Origin: an uncultured Aquimonas sp.
GTDB taxonomy: Bacteria; Pseudomonadota; Gammaproteobacteria; Xanthomonadales; Xanthomonadaceae
NCBI RefSeq assembly: GCF_937888285.1
Contig: NZ_CALART010000091.1
Location: 33,190-97,189, forward strand
Direction: 5' to 3'
DNA length: 64,000 bases
Under the pieces are notes generated by a model. That model was not told where the DNA came from. It ran no database searches and worked only from the letters and a program-made list of their open reading frames with translations. The position numbers and the translations under genes are program-made. Shown here one piece after another: positions 52,880 to 61,861 of this stretch; positions within the stretch are counted from its first letter, which is position 1; the number at the start of each line of letters is the position of its first letter.

Positions 52880-54475
52880 TCAGCGGAAGCTCCAGACAAT
52901 GGCCGCCGTGAGGGCAAGCAGGGCGATGGCCTGGACCCGGTAGTTCTGCCACAGCGGCAGCACACGCAGCTCCTCGCTTTCCGCGCGGAAGGCCGCAGGC
53001 GTCCACAGCAGCGGCGCCAGCGCTTCGCGGCTGGGGGCCTCAGCGAGTCGGCTGGCAAGAAGATGCGTGGCGGTGCACAGCACGAACAGGATCGGCGCGA
53101 CCAGCAGGAAGTGCAGGCCGATCGGCTCTGCGGCCAGCACGTTCAGATAGAACAGCACGGCGCCGCCCAGCGCGCCGGCGATGAGCGTGGCGAATGCACC
53201 GGTGGCGTTGGCGCGGCGCGAGAACATGCCGACCACGAACAGCGCCACGATCGGCGGCACCGCGTAGGCCAGCACCGCCTGCAGGTACTGCCAGAGCGAA
53301 CCGAAACGCTCGATCTGCGGCGCCCACAGCACGGCCACCAGCATGAACACGAGGGTGGTGATGCGCCCGGTGCGCACCAGGCTGGCGTCGCTGGCCTGCG
53401 GCCGCAGCGGGCGCACGAAGTCCATGGTCACCAGCGTCGCCGCCGAATTGAAGGTCGAGGCGATCGACGACATGATCGCCGCCAGAAAACCGGCCACGAC
53501 GAGCCCCAGCAGGCCGGCGGGCAGCAGGTCGAACAGCAGGGTGGGGTAGACCAGATCGGGTGAGGACAGCTGCGGGTAGAGCAGGATCGCGCAGGTGCCA
53601 GGCAGCACCATCAGATACAGCACCGGCAGCTTGAGCAGGCCGGCGAACAGGCTGCCCCAGCGGCCGTGGTTGAGATTGCGCGCGCTCAGCACGCGCTGGA
53701 CCATGAACTGGTTGGTGCACCAGAAGTAGAAGCCCAGCAGGGGCACGCCCAGCAGCAGGCCGTGCCAGGGCACGCCGGGGTCGTCCATCGGTCGGATCAG
53801 CGACAGCTTGGCGGGGTCGATCTGCGCCATCAGCGCGTCCCAGCCGCCGACCTTGGCGAAGGCGAACACGCTGATCACCACCGAGGCCGCCAGCAGCAGC
53901 ACGGCCTGCACGGTCTCGGTGACCATCACCGCGCGCAGGCCGCCGACCAGGGTGTAGATGCCGGCCGAAAGCGCGAGCACGGCAACGATCTGCCACAGCG
54001 GCACCTCCGGAAAGGCGAGCTTGAACAGCAGCGCGCCGCCGTAGAGCGCACCGGCGGTGTCGACCACCACGTTCAGGAACACGGTGAGGCCGGAGAACGC
54101 CAGCCGCGAGCGCCTGTCATAGCGGCGTTCCAGGTACTCCGGCATGGTGTAGACCTGCGAGCGCAGCAGGAAGGGCAGCAGGAACACGCAGAAGAAAGCC
54201 AGCACCACCGTGGCCATCCACTCGTAGTTGTAGACCGAGATGCCGATGGCATACGCCGCACCGGCCAGCCCGACCAGGGTGGTCGAGGAAATGTTCGAGG
54301 CCAGCAGGGCGAAACCGATCACTGGCCAGCTCGAATCGCGCGAGGCCAGGAAGAAGTCGTCGGTGCTGCTGCGCCGGCGCGAAACGTACAGGCCCAGAGC
54401 TATCACGCCGAGCAGATAGGCCGCGATGATCGCAAGGTCGAGGCCGGAGAGTCCGGCAGTGAATGGGCTGGGCAT
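52880..54475 (-). CDS. Sodium/solute symporter (SSS family), probable sugar transporter
   Basis: This 531-residue inner-membrane protein has the 13-14 helix layout of the sodium:solute symporter family and resembles the vSGLT branch. The sodium-site stretch AAIMSSIASTFNSAATLVTMD is diagnostic, with LAGAAYAIGISVYNYEW near the N terminus. It is divergent from the TonB receptor gene with a palindromic operator between. It should import sucrose or its hydrolysis products; in Xanthomonas the sux locus uses an unrelated MFS transporter. Confidence 0.9.
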   Translation of the reverse strand: MPSPFTAGLSGLDLAIIAAYLLGVIALGLYVSRRRSSTDDFFLASRDSSWPVIGFALLASNISSTTLVGLAGAAYAIGISVYNYEWMATVVLAFFCVFLLPFLLRSQVYTMPEYLERRYDRRSRLAFSGLTVFLNVVVDTAGALYGGALLFKLAFPEVPLWQIVAVLALSAGIYTLVGGLRAVMVTETVQAVLLLAASVVISVFAFAKVGGWDALMAQIDPAKLSLIRPMDDPGVPWHGLLLGVPLLGFYFWCTNQFMVQRVLSARNLNHGRWGSLFAGLLKLPVLYLMVLPGTCAILLYPQLSSPDLVYPTLLFDLLPAGLLGLVVAGFLAAIMSSIASTFNSAATLVTMDFVRPLRPQASDASLVRTGRITTLVFMLVAVLWAPQIERFGSLWQYLQAVLAYAVPPIVALFVVGMFSRRANATGAFATLIAGALGGAVLFYLNVLAAEPIGLHFLLVAPILFVLCTATHLLASRLAEAPSREALAPLLWTPAAFRAESEELRVLPLWQNYRVQAIALLALTAAIVWSFR

Positions 54476-54550
54476 GCGCTGGGATTCCGGTGCTCGGGTA
54501 GGGCTGCATGCTAGGCCGGGTGGGTCGAGCGCGCATTCTGCGCTGCGTAT

Positions 54551-54564
54551 TGCAATCGATTGCA
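54551..54564. promoter_or_regulatory. Perfect 14-bp LacI-type operator
   Basis: TGCAATCGATTGCA is a perfect palindrome with the central CG step of LacI-family operators. It lies between the divergent symporter and receptor genes and is suited to control both. The LacI-type protein encoded next door is the natural candidate. Confidence 0.75.
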
Positions 54565-54689
54565 GAGGGGCGTAGAAGGTGCGCCTCGGGCTTTGTCATG
54601 GCCCGCGGAAGGCCCGCGCAGAAGGGCCATCGACACATGCGGACGAGACCGGCACAGCCGAGCATCCAAACATCCCGGGGAGGGACCCA

Positions 54690-57176
54690 ATGAACAGCAG
54701 CAAGCACACCATCCGCACTGCCCAGACCGCCTCGCGGCGTCTGCATCCGCTCGCGCTCGCCGTCGGCCTCGCCTGCATCGGTCTGCAGGTTTCGGCCCAG
54801 GAGGCTGCAGCGCCGACATTCGACGGGCAGGCGAGCGAAGACGCGCGCGGCCTCAACCTCGACCAGATCGTGGTGACCGCCGCCGCGCTGCCGATCTCGA
54901 AGATGCGGGCCAGCAATTCGGTCAGCACGTTGGGCGTGGAGGCGATCGGTGAATCGGCGCCGCGCAGCACCGCCGAGATCTTCCGCAACCTGCCGGGCGT
55001 GCGCTCGGAAAGCACGGGCGGCGAAGGCAACGCCAACATCGCGGTGCGCGGGCTGCCGGTGGCCGCCGGCGGCGCCAAGTTCCTGCAGCTGCATGAAGAC
55101 GGTCTGCCGGTGATGGAGTTCGGCGACATCGCCTTCGGCAACGCCGACATCTTCCTGCGCGCCGACGCCACCCTCGACCGGATCGAAGCCGTGCGCGGCG
55201 GCAGCGCCTCGACCTTCGCCAGCAACTCGCCGGGCGGCGTGATCAACCTCATCAGCAAGACCGGCGACTTCGCCGGCGGCTCGGTGGCCCTGAACTACGG
55301 ACTGGGCTATGACAACCTGCGCACCGATTTCGAGTATGGCGCGCCGGTCGGCGACGGCTGGAACTTTCACATCGGCGGCTTCTGGCGCCAGGGCGAGGGC
55401 GTGCGTCGCGCCGGCTACGACGGCGAGTCCGGTGGCCAGATCAAGGGCAACCTGACCCGCCAGTTCGAGCAGGGCTACGCGCGTGTCTACTTCAAGCGCC
55501 TGGACGACCGCGCCATCGGCTACCTGCCCATGCCGGTGCGCGCCAGCGGCCGCAACAGCGACCCGGATCTTGGCAGCCTGCCGGGATTCGATCCGCGCAG
55601 TGACACGCCGCACTCGGCCTTCTTCCTGTCGAACCTCGGTCTTGACGGCGAGAACAACCGCCGCCGTTCGGACATCGCCGATGGGATGCGTCCGCAGTCC
55701 ACCGCCTTCGGCGCCGAGTTCGCCTTCGATCTCGGCGAGGGCTGGTCGGTGCTGAACCGCTTCCGCATCGCCGACAACAGCGGCCGCTTCATTTCGCCCT
55801 TCCCGGCCGAGGCCAGTGGCGCGGGCGCACTGGCCGAATCGATTGGCGGCGCCGGTGCGCGCCTCGTCTACGCCAATGGCCCGCAGGCCGGCCAGACCTT
55901 CAGTGGGCAGGCGCTGCGCATCCACCTGTTCGACGTCGAGATCAACGACTTCGGCAATGCCCAGAACGATCTGCAGCTGACCCGCGCGTTCGCGGTGGGC
56001 GGCGGCGAGGCCAGCCTCAAGGGCGGTCTGTACGTCTCGCGCCAGAGCATCGACATGGACTGGCTGTGGAACTCCTATGCCTTGGAGCTGAAGGGTGACA
56101 ACGCTGCGCTGCTGAACGTCATCGGCGCCGATGGCACGGTGTTCTCGCAGGGCGGCCAGTACGCCTATGGCGTGCCGTTCTGGGGCAATTGCTGCACGCG
56201 CAGCTACGACACCGACTACAGCGTCGAGGCCCCGTATCTCGCGTTCACCCACAACCTGGGTGCCTGGGACTTCGACCTGAGCCTGCGCCGCGACAGCGGC
56301 AAGGCTCGCGGCAGCTATGCGGGCAGCGTGCAGCGCGAGAACTTTGATGTCGACGGCAACGGCGTGATCAGCGCCAACGAGCGCAGCGTGTCGGTGATCA
56401 GTGCCGTGCGGCAGCCGGTCAACTATGACTGGAGCTACACCTCGTACTCGGCTGGCGCCAACTATCTCTTCAACGAGGATCTTGCGGGCTTCGCCCGAAT
56501 CAGTCGCGGTGGTCGCGCCAATGCCGATCGCCTGCTGTTCGGCGTGGTGGCCGCGGATGGCTCGGTGCGCAGCCAGGACGCGATCGATCTGGTCGACCAG
56601 TTGGAGTTCGGCCTGAAGTACCGCAGCGGCCCGCTGAACCTGTTCGTCACCGCGTTCCGCGCCGAGACCGAGGAGCAGAACTTCGAGGCCACCAGCCAGC
56701 GCTTCCTCGATCGCGTCTACACCGCCAACGGCGTCGAGTTCGAGGCGGCCTGGTACCGCGGGCCGATCGCGCTGAGCGGTGGCCTGACCCTGACCGACGC
56801 CGAGATCAGCCGTGATGCGATCACGCCGCAGTTCGAAGGCAACCGTCCGCGTCGACAGGCGCGCGCGATCTACCAGTTCACCGGGAGCTACGCCGGCGAG
56901 CGCTGGTTGGCCGGGCTGAACCTGATCGGCACCACGGACGCCTACGCGCAGGACAACAACGTGCTGGTCATGCCCGGCTATACCCAGGTCAACCTGTTCG
57001 GCGAGTACCAGTTGCGCGAAGGGCTGAGCGTGGGCGTGAGCGTCAACAACCTGTTCGATACCCTCGGTCTGACCGAAGTCGAGGAGGGCGCGATCGTCGA
57101 AGGCCAGGACAACATCCTGCGCGCGCGCTCGATCAACGGCCGCACCGCGAACCTCGTGCTGCGCTACACGTTCTGA
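54690..57176 (+). CDS. suxA: TonB-dependent outer-membrane receptor, sucrose-linked
   Basis: This 828-residue receptor has a signal peptide (LALAVGLACIGLQVSAQ), a TonB-box-like LDQIVVTAAALP, a plug domain (STAEIFRNLPGVRSES, ANIAVRGLPVAAGG, IEAVRGGSASTFASNSPGGVINLIS) and a barrel ending in LVLRYTF. It is of a different subtype from the xylan-linked receptor. The ATG at 54690 has GGGGAGGGA upstream; 37 extra codons are open. It is translated into the amylosucrase gene with a one-base overlap, so sucrose uptake is the likely task. Confidence 0.9.
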   Translation: MNSSKHTIRTAQTASRRLHPLALAVGLACIGLQVSAQEAAAPTFDGQASEDARGLNLDQIVVTAAALPISKMRASNSVSTLGVEAIGESAPRSTAEIFRNLPGVRSESTGGEGNANIAVRGLPVAAGGAKFLQLHEDGLPVMEFGDIAFGNADIFLRADATLDRIEAVRGGSASTFASNSPGGVINLISKTGDFAGGSVALNYGLGYDNLRTDFEYGAPVGDGWNFHIGGFWRQGEGVRRAGYDGESGGQIKGNLTRQFEQGYARVYFKRLDDRAIGYLPMPVRASGRNSDPDLGSLPGFDPRSDTPHSAFFLSNLGLDGENNRRRSDIADGMRPQSTAFGAEFAFDLGEGWSVLNRFRIADNSGRFISPFPAEASGAGALAESIGGAGARLVYANGPQAGQTFSGQALRIHLFDVEINDFGNAQNDLQLTRAFAVGGGEASLKGGLYVSRQSIDMDWLWNSYALELKGDNAALLNVIGADGTVFSQGGQYAYGVPFWGNCCTRSYDTDYSVEAPYLAFTHNLGAWDFDLSLRRDSGKARGSYAGSVQRENFDVDGNGVISANERSVSVISAVRQPVNYDWSYTSYSAGANYLFNEDLAGFARISRGGRANADRLLFGVVAADGSVRSQDAIDLVDQLEFGLKYRSGPLNLFVTAFRAETEEQNFEATSQRFLDRVYTANGVEFEAAWYRGPIALSGGLTLTDAEISRDAITPQFEGNRPRRQARAIYQFTGSYAGERWLAGLNLIGTTDAYAQDNNVLVMPGYTQVNLFGEYQLREGLSVGVSVNNLFDTLGLTEVEEGAIVEGQDNILRARSINGRTANLVLRYTF

Positions 57177-59005
57177 TGACCGCATCGCACGGGCTGCTGC
57201 CCTCCACCACGCGCAGCGACGGGCCTGATGGCGCGTCGCTGCGCGCGCGGCTGCAGCGCATTTACGGAGGCGCCGCCGGCTTCGCGCGCTGGTGCGAGGG
57301 CCTTGAGAACAACCTGGACCGCCTCGCTGCCGAACGGCCACAGGCGCTCCGCGAGCTCGACGCGCGACGGCTCGCCGAGGGCCTGCCCGACCCCGGGGTG
57401 ATCGGCTATTGCGCCTACGTCGACCGCTTCGCCGGTTCGCTGCGCGGGGTGATCGAACGCATTCCCTACCTGCAGCGGCTCGGCGTGGGCTACCTGCACC
57501 TGCTGCCGTTCACCATGGCGCGCGAGGGCGACAACGATGGAGGCTTCGCGGTGCGCGACTACGAGCGCGTCGATCCGCGTCTCGGCAGCGATGCCGACCT
57601 GCTTGAGCTGACCGCAGCCCTGCGCGCCGCCGATATCCGACTGTGCGCGGATCTGGTGTTGAACCACACCGCCGACGACCACCCCTGGGCGCAGGGCGCG
57701 CGCGCCGGTGACCCGCGCTTCCGCGCGTTCTATCGACAGGCGACAAGCGCCGACGAAGTGCTGGCCTGGGAGGCCAGCCTGCCGCAGATCTTCCCGCGCA
57801 CCGCGCCGGGGAACTTCACCCGCGTGGACGCGCTCGATGCCTGGGTCTGGACGACCTTCTATCCCTATCAGTGGGACCTCGACTGGTCCAACCCCGAGGT
57901 GTTCGGCGAGATGCTGCTGGCCATGGCGCGACTGGCCAACCGCGGCATCGAGGCCTTCCGGCTCGACTCCACTGCCTTCCTCTGGAAGCGGCTTGGCACG
58001 CGCTGCATGAACGAGCCCGAGACCCATTGGATCGTCCAGGCCCTGCGCGCCGGTCTCGACCGGGTCGCGCCGGCGGTGCTGCTGAAGGCCGAGGCGATCG
58101 TGCCGACCGCGGAGCTGCCGGCCTACTTCGGGCTCGCTGACCCCGCGCAGCCGCAGCGCGAGTGCCAGCTTGCCTACAGCAGCAGCCTGATGGCGGCGGG
58201 CTGGGCTGCCCTGGCCAGCCGCAGCGCCGAGGTGCCCGCGCGCGTACTGGACGCGTTGCCGGCGCTGCCGTCGGGCAGCGCCTGGATCAACTACGTACGC
58301 TGCCATGACGACATCGGCTGGCAGGTGCTGGCGCAAGAGGCCGCCGATTCCGGTGTGGAACTCGCGGCGATCGCCTCGCACTTCGCCGGTGCCGACGGCA
58401 GCGACGCGCGTGGTGAGAGTTTCCAGAGCGAGTCCGGCGGCAGCGCGCACGGTACCAACGGCATGAGCGCCGCCCTGTGCGGGCTGTCCGCGGCCCGCGC
58501 AAGCGCTGACGCGGTCAGGCTTCAGAGCGCGCTCGATCGTATGCTGCTGCTGCACGGGCTGGCGCTGTCCCTGCCGGGCTTGCCCGTGCTGTACATGGGT
58601 GACGAGATCGCGCTCGACAACGACGAGGCCTGGCGAACCGATCCGCAGCGCTGCCATGAGGGGCGCTGGCTGCACCGTCCGCCGATGCCCTGGTCGGCGA
58701 CAGGCGAACCGCGGGCCGACGCGGCGGGTCTGACCTTCGCCGCGGCTCTGGCTGACCTCATTGCGCTGCGTGCGCGCCTGTCGGCGCTGTCGCCCGAGGT
58801 TGGCTGCCGGCGCCTCCCCGGACAGCCACAAGGCCTGCTCGCCTACGCCCGTGGCGCGGACTTCGTGGCCGCCCTCAACTTCGGCGAGGGCAGTGTCTCC
58901 CCCGTGCTCCCGGCGGGCCGCTGGCGAACTCTTCGTGAGGGGGCCGCAGATGCAACGCTCGCGCCCCTGCAGTTCCAGTGGTTTGCACGCGAGAACGACG
59001 CATGA
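57176..59005 (+). CDS. suxB: GH13 amylosucrase/sucrose hydrolase
   Basis: This 609-residue GH13 enzyme is of the amylosucrase subfamily. The nucleophile D264 is in FRLDSTAFLWK, the acid/base E306 in KAEAIV and the third acid D378 in VRCHDDIGW; GVGYLHLLPF and ADLVLNHT are further family regions. There is no signal peptide, so it cleaves cytoplasmic sucrose. Xanthomonas SuxB is a sucrose hydrolase, while Neisseria amylosucrase builds glucan; which reaction applies here cannot be told. Released fructose would go to the next gene's product. Its stop overlaps that gene by ATGA. Confidence 0.9.
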   Translation: MTASHGLLPSTTRSDGPDGASLRARLQRIYGGAAGFARWCEGLENNLDRLAAERPQALRELDARRLAEGLPDPGVIGYCAYVDRFAGSLRGVIERIPYLQRLGVGYLHLLPFTMAREGDNDGGFAVRDYERVDPRLGSDADLLELTAALRAADIRLCADLVLNHTADDHPWAQGARAGDPRFRAFYRQATSADEVLAWEASLPQIFPRTAPGNFTRVDALDAWVWTTFYPYQWDLDWSNPEVFGEMLLAMARLANRGIEAFRLDSTAFLWKRLGTRCMNEPETHWIVQALRAGLDRVAPAVLLKAEAIVPTAELPAYFGLADPAQPQRECQLAYSSSLMAAGWAALASRSAEVPARVLDALPALPSGSAWINYVRCHDDIGWQVLAQEAADSGVELAAIASHFAGADGSDARGESFQSESGGSAHGTNGMSAALCGLSAARASADAVRLQSALDRMLLLHGLALSLPGLPVLYMGDEIALDNDEAWRTDPQRCHEGRWLHRPPMPWSATGEPRADAAGLTFAAALADLIALRARLSALSPEVGCRRLPGQPQGLLAYARGADFVAALNFGEGSVSPVLPAGRWRTLREGAADATLAPLQFQWFARENDA

Positions 59006-59910
59006 ATGCAAGGGCGCCCCTGCTGGCTGCCATTGAAGCGGGCGGCACCAAGTGCTGGGTCGAGGTCGGCCACGGCCCCGATCAGGTGCTTGCACAAACG
59101 CGGATCGACACTCGGGATGGCCCTGCGACCCTGGCCGCCATCGATGCCTGGCTGCGCTCGATGGAAGCTGTGCACGGCCCGGTCGCTGGCGTCGGCGTCG
59201 CCGCCTTCGGTCCCGTCCGACTTGATCCGAACGCGCCGGATCACGGCTGCGTACTGGCCACGCCGAAGCCCGGCTGGCAGGGGGTCGACTGGCGCAGCCT
59301 TGCGCGTCATCGACGCGACTGCGGTTTTGCTGTGGAGACCGACGTGAACGCCGCGGCGCTGGCCGAGGCCTGCTGGGGCGAGGGGCAGGGCTGCGAGAGT
59401 CTGGTCTACGTCACGGTCGGCACCGGCATTGGCGGCGGCTGGGTGATCGGGGGCCGCGCCGTGCATGGTCTGCTGCACCCCGAGCTCGGCCACCTGAAGC
59501 TCCGTCGACACCCTCTCGACCTCGGTTTTGCGGGAGTCTGCCGGTTTCATGGCGACTGTCTGGAAGGCGTGGCCAGCGGCCCGGCGATCTCAGCGCGCTA
59601 TGGCTGCAGCCTGTCGGAACTGCCCGATGACCACGTCGGCCTGGTCATCATCGCCGACGCCCTGGGCCAACTCTGCGCCAGCCTTGTGCTGATGGGCTCG
59701 GCGCAGCGGATCCTGCTCGGCGGCGGCGTGCTCGCGGATGCGCGGCTGCTGCCGCGTGTGCAGTCCGCCTGCGTCAGCGCGCTGGCCGGCTACCTGGAGC
59801 CGGGCCTTGACGCCGCGAGCTGCATCCGCCGTCCCAGCCTCCGTGAGCGTTCGGGCCGCGCGGGCGCCTTCCTGCTCGCCGCGCGGGCGGTCGAGGGGCT
59901 GCATCGCTGA
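59002..59910 (+). CDS. ROK-family fructokinase
   Basis: This 302-residue ROK sugar kinase is of the fructokinase type. It has AAIEAGGTKCWVEVG (phosphate loop), TDVNAAALAE with the catalytic aspartate, TVGTGIGGGWVIGG and the zinc-binding region HPELGHLKL to CRFHGDCLEGVASGPAIS. The last block is typical of fructokinases such as ScrK-like ROK enzymes. It overlaps the amylosucrase gene by four bases, so it should phosphorylate fructose set free from sucrose. Confidence 0.92.
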   Translation: MNARAPLLAAIEAGGTKCWVEVGHGPDQVLAQTRIDTRDGPATLAAIDAWLRSMEAVHGPVAGVGVAAFGPVRLDPNAPDHGCVLATPKPGWQGVDWRSLARHRRDCGFAVETDVNAAALAEACWGEGQGCESLVYVTVGTGIGGGWVIGGRAVHGLLHPELGHLKLRRHPLDLGFAGVCRFHGDCLEGVASGPAISARYGCSLSELPDDHVGLVIIADALGQLCASLVLMGSAQRILLGGGVLADARLLPRVQSACVSALAGYLEPGLDAASCIRRPSLRERSGRAGAFLLAARAVEGLHR

Positions 59911-60001
59911 GCCCATTGCGGCGGCCCTGGCACGCGGTGGTCGCCGGCGCGGTCTCTGGCTTTGCCCGCGGCGCCCAGACAGACAGCCGACTATTGGCGA
60001 G

Positions 60002-60031
60002 TTGTCCGCATTTTTTTTGCACTGCTATACT
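60002..60031 (+). promoter_or_regulatory. Sigma-70 promoter for the ATP synthase operon
   Basis: TTGTCC at 60002-60007 and TATACT at 60026-60031 are separated by 18 bases, including a run of eight T. It is 55 bases before the atpI start. Confidence 0.7.
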
Positions 60032-60085
60032 TCGCCGGCTTTGGTCGGCCGGTCGTGCCGATCTTCACGCAGACAGGTTGCAACA

Positions 60086-60472
60086 GTGACTTCACCCTTG
60101 GCCTCCGGCCGACATCTGGCACGGCGCTGTGCGCTGGCCCAGTGGGTCGTGGCAGGCGTGCTGGCACTCGGTTTCCTGCTGGTTTCGCCGCACGCGGCGC
60201 TAGCCGCAGGGCTGGGTTCCGCCGCGCTAGGGGTTGGAACCTGGCTGCTGGGATGGCGCGCTTTCCGCCAGCGCGCGCCCAGTGCCAGTGACGCGCTGGG
60301 CGGCCTGGTGGCCGGTCTGCTGTTCAAGATTCTGCTGGTGGGTTGTGTGCTTCTGTTGGGTCTGGGTGTGTGGCGACTGCCGCCGCTGCCCCTGCTGCTC
60401 GGCCTGTTTGCCGGTTTGGTGACCTTCGCGGTCGCAGCCGCCATCCCCGCCTCGAGCGCTGGCCCCCGTTAG
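60086..60472 (+). CDS. atpI: ATP synthase subunit I-like protein
   Basis: This 128-residue membrane protein has four hydrophobic helices (about residues 15-34, 38-55, 72-92, 97-118) and occupies the usual atpI place before atpB. AtpI helps c-ring assembly or magnesium supply but is dispensable. The start is a GTG at 60086 (VTSPLASGRHLARR) following an AGGTT; the frame is open upstream through the fructokinase region. Sequence similarity is low, so the call rests on topology and position. Confidence 0.75.
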   Translation: MTSPLASGRHLARRCALAQWVVAGVLALGFLLVSPHAALAAGLGSAALGVGTWLLGWRAFRQRAPSASDALGGLVAGLLFKILLVGCVLLLGLGVWRLPPLPLLLGLFAGLVTFAVAAAIPASSAGPR

Positions 60473-60546
60473 CCACCGCAACACCCCGGCCGCGCCGGTT
60501 GGCACCGGCGCTCTCCACGCATTCGAACGTTTCGGGATTCCTCGCA

Positions 60547-61386
60547 ATGGCGGCTGAAGGCGCTCAGACCCCTACGACCTACATCCAGCACCACCTGAAG
60601 AACCTCACGGTCAGCTTCCAGGAGGGCAGCATCTGGACGCTGCACGTGGATACCTTCCTCACGGCCTGTTTCATGGGTCTGATCGGTGTCTTCGCGATGT
60701 GGATGGCGACCCGCAAGGCGACCGCCGGCGTTCCCGGCAAGTGGCAGGCCTTCGTCGAGATCGTTCTCGAATTCCTCGACAAGCAGGCCAAGGACGCCTA
60801 CCACGGCGCATCGAAGCTGGTGACGCCGATTGCGATCACCCTGTTCGTCTGGATCCTGCTGATGAACCTGCTGAAGATGATTCCGGCAGACTTCATCGCG
60901 GTGCCGATGGGCAAACTCAGCATGCTGGTCGCCGAGATGGCCGGCGCTGAAGACCCCAGCAAGTACAACTACTGGAAGCCGGTGCCGACCGCCGACGTGC
61001 ACGCCACGCTGGGCCTGTCGATCAGCGTGTTCTTCCTGATGATCTTCTTCGCCCTGCGCGCCAAGGGAATCGGCGGCTTCGTCAAGGAGCTGTTCGTGGC
61101 GCCCTTCGGCCCCTGGATGTTCCCGGCCAACCTCCTGCTCAACGCGGTCGAACTGCTCAGCAAGCCGGTGTCACTGGCCATGCGACTGTTCGGCAACATG
61201 TTCGGCGGCGAGATCGTGTTCCTGCTGATCTGGGTGCTTGCCGGTGCCGGCGTGTTCGGCGTCGTGGCCAGCGGCGCCTTCGGTCTGGGCTGGATGCTGT
61301 TCCATCTTCTGGTGATCCCGCTGCAGGCCTTCATCTTCATGATGCTGTCGGTGGTCTACCTGAGCCTCATGGAAGAGCACCACTAA
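60547..61386 (+). CDS. atpB: ATP synthase subunit a (Fo)
   Basis: This 279-residue subunit provides the proton half-channels facing the c-ring. The essential arginine is in SLAMRLFGNMFGGEIV, and helices such as LGLSISVFFLMIFFAL and HLLVIPLQAFIFMMLSVVYLSLM are as expected. The ATG at 60547 begins MAAEGAQTPTTYIQHHLKNLTV; 68 extra codons are open. Confidence 0.95.
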   Translation: MAAEGAQTPTTYIQHHLKNLTVSFQEGSIWTLHVDTFLTACFMGLIGVFAMWMATRKATAGVPGKWQAFVEIVLEFLDKQAKDAYHGASKLVTPIAITLFVWILLMNLLKMIPADFIAVPMGKLSMLVAEMAGAEDPSKYNYWKPVPTADVHATLGLSISVFFLMIFFALRAKGIGGFVKELFVAPFGPWMFPANLLLNAVELLSKPVSLAMRLFGNMFGGEIVFLLIWVLAGAGVFGVVASGAFGLGWMLFHLLVIPLQAFIFMMLSVVYLSLMEEHH

Positions 61387-61485
61387 GCGCCCGGGGCGCT
61401 TGGTCCCACGCAGTACCCCGCCCCGCGCGGACTCCACCCCTTTCGTTTCACCCACCTCAAAGCACTTCGCTCTCGGAGAAAAACC

Positions 61486-61764
61486 ATGGAAGCCATCATC
61501 CACCTCGCGTCCGTCCAGTCGTCCACCGCGCTGGCCGTCGGCATCATGATCGGCCTGGCGGCGCTGGGCGCCGGTATCGGTATGGCGCTGATGGCCGGCA
61601 AGTTCCTGGAGTCCGCTGCCCGCCAGCCGGAGCTGATCCCGGTCCTGCAGGTCCGCATGTTCATCACCGCCGGCCTGATCGACGCCGCGTTCATCATCAG
61701 CGTCGCGATCGGCATGCTGTTCGCCTTCGCCAACCCGCTGATCAGCGTGATCCAGGGCGGCTGA
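61486..61764 (+). CDS. atpE: ATP synthase subunit c (Fo ring)
   Basis: This 92-residue hairpin forms the rotating c-ring. Helix 1 has LAALGAGIGMALMAGKFLESAARQPE, and the polar loop ARQPEL precedes helix 2 (FITAGLIDAAFIISVAIGMLFAF), whose carboxylate is the aspartate in GLIDAAF. It binds protons at that site. The ATG follows GGAG. Two hairpins in the 3' gap may favour its high expression. Confidence 0.95.
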   Translation: MEAIIHLASVQSSTALAVGIMIGLAALGAGIGMALMAGKFLESAARQPELIPVLQVRMFITAGLIDAAFIISVAIGMLFAFANPLISVIQGG

Positions 61765-61779
61765 TCCGGATCTGTCGAT

Positions 61780-61838
61780 GGCGCCGGCGAAAGCTCGGCG
61801 CCGTCGGTACGAGCGATGCTCCGGCACTGCGCCGGAGC
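61780..61838 (+). other. Two hairpins between atpE and atpF
   Basis: Hairpin one has arms GGCGCCG at 61780-61786 and CGGCGCC at 61796-61802. Hairpin two has arms GCTCCGGC at 61818-61825 and GCCGGAGC at 61831-61838. Neither has a T-run, so they are probably RNA-stability or processing elements that help make more subunit c than subunit b. Confidence 0.6.
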
Positions 61839-61861
61839 CCACTTCTCCGGAAAACATCCCC

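Noticed and set aside
54117..57341. A 1074-codon open frame antisense to the sucrose-linked TonB receptor
   Set aside because: It mirrors the receptor codon pattern and lacks motifs; the receptor on the other strand is unambiguous.
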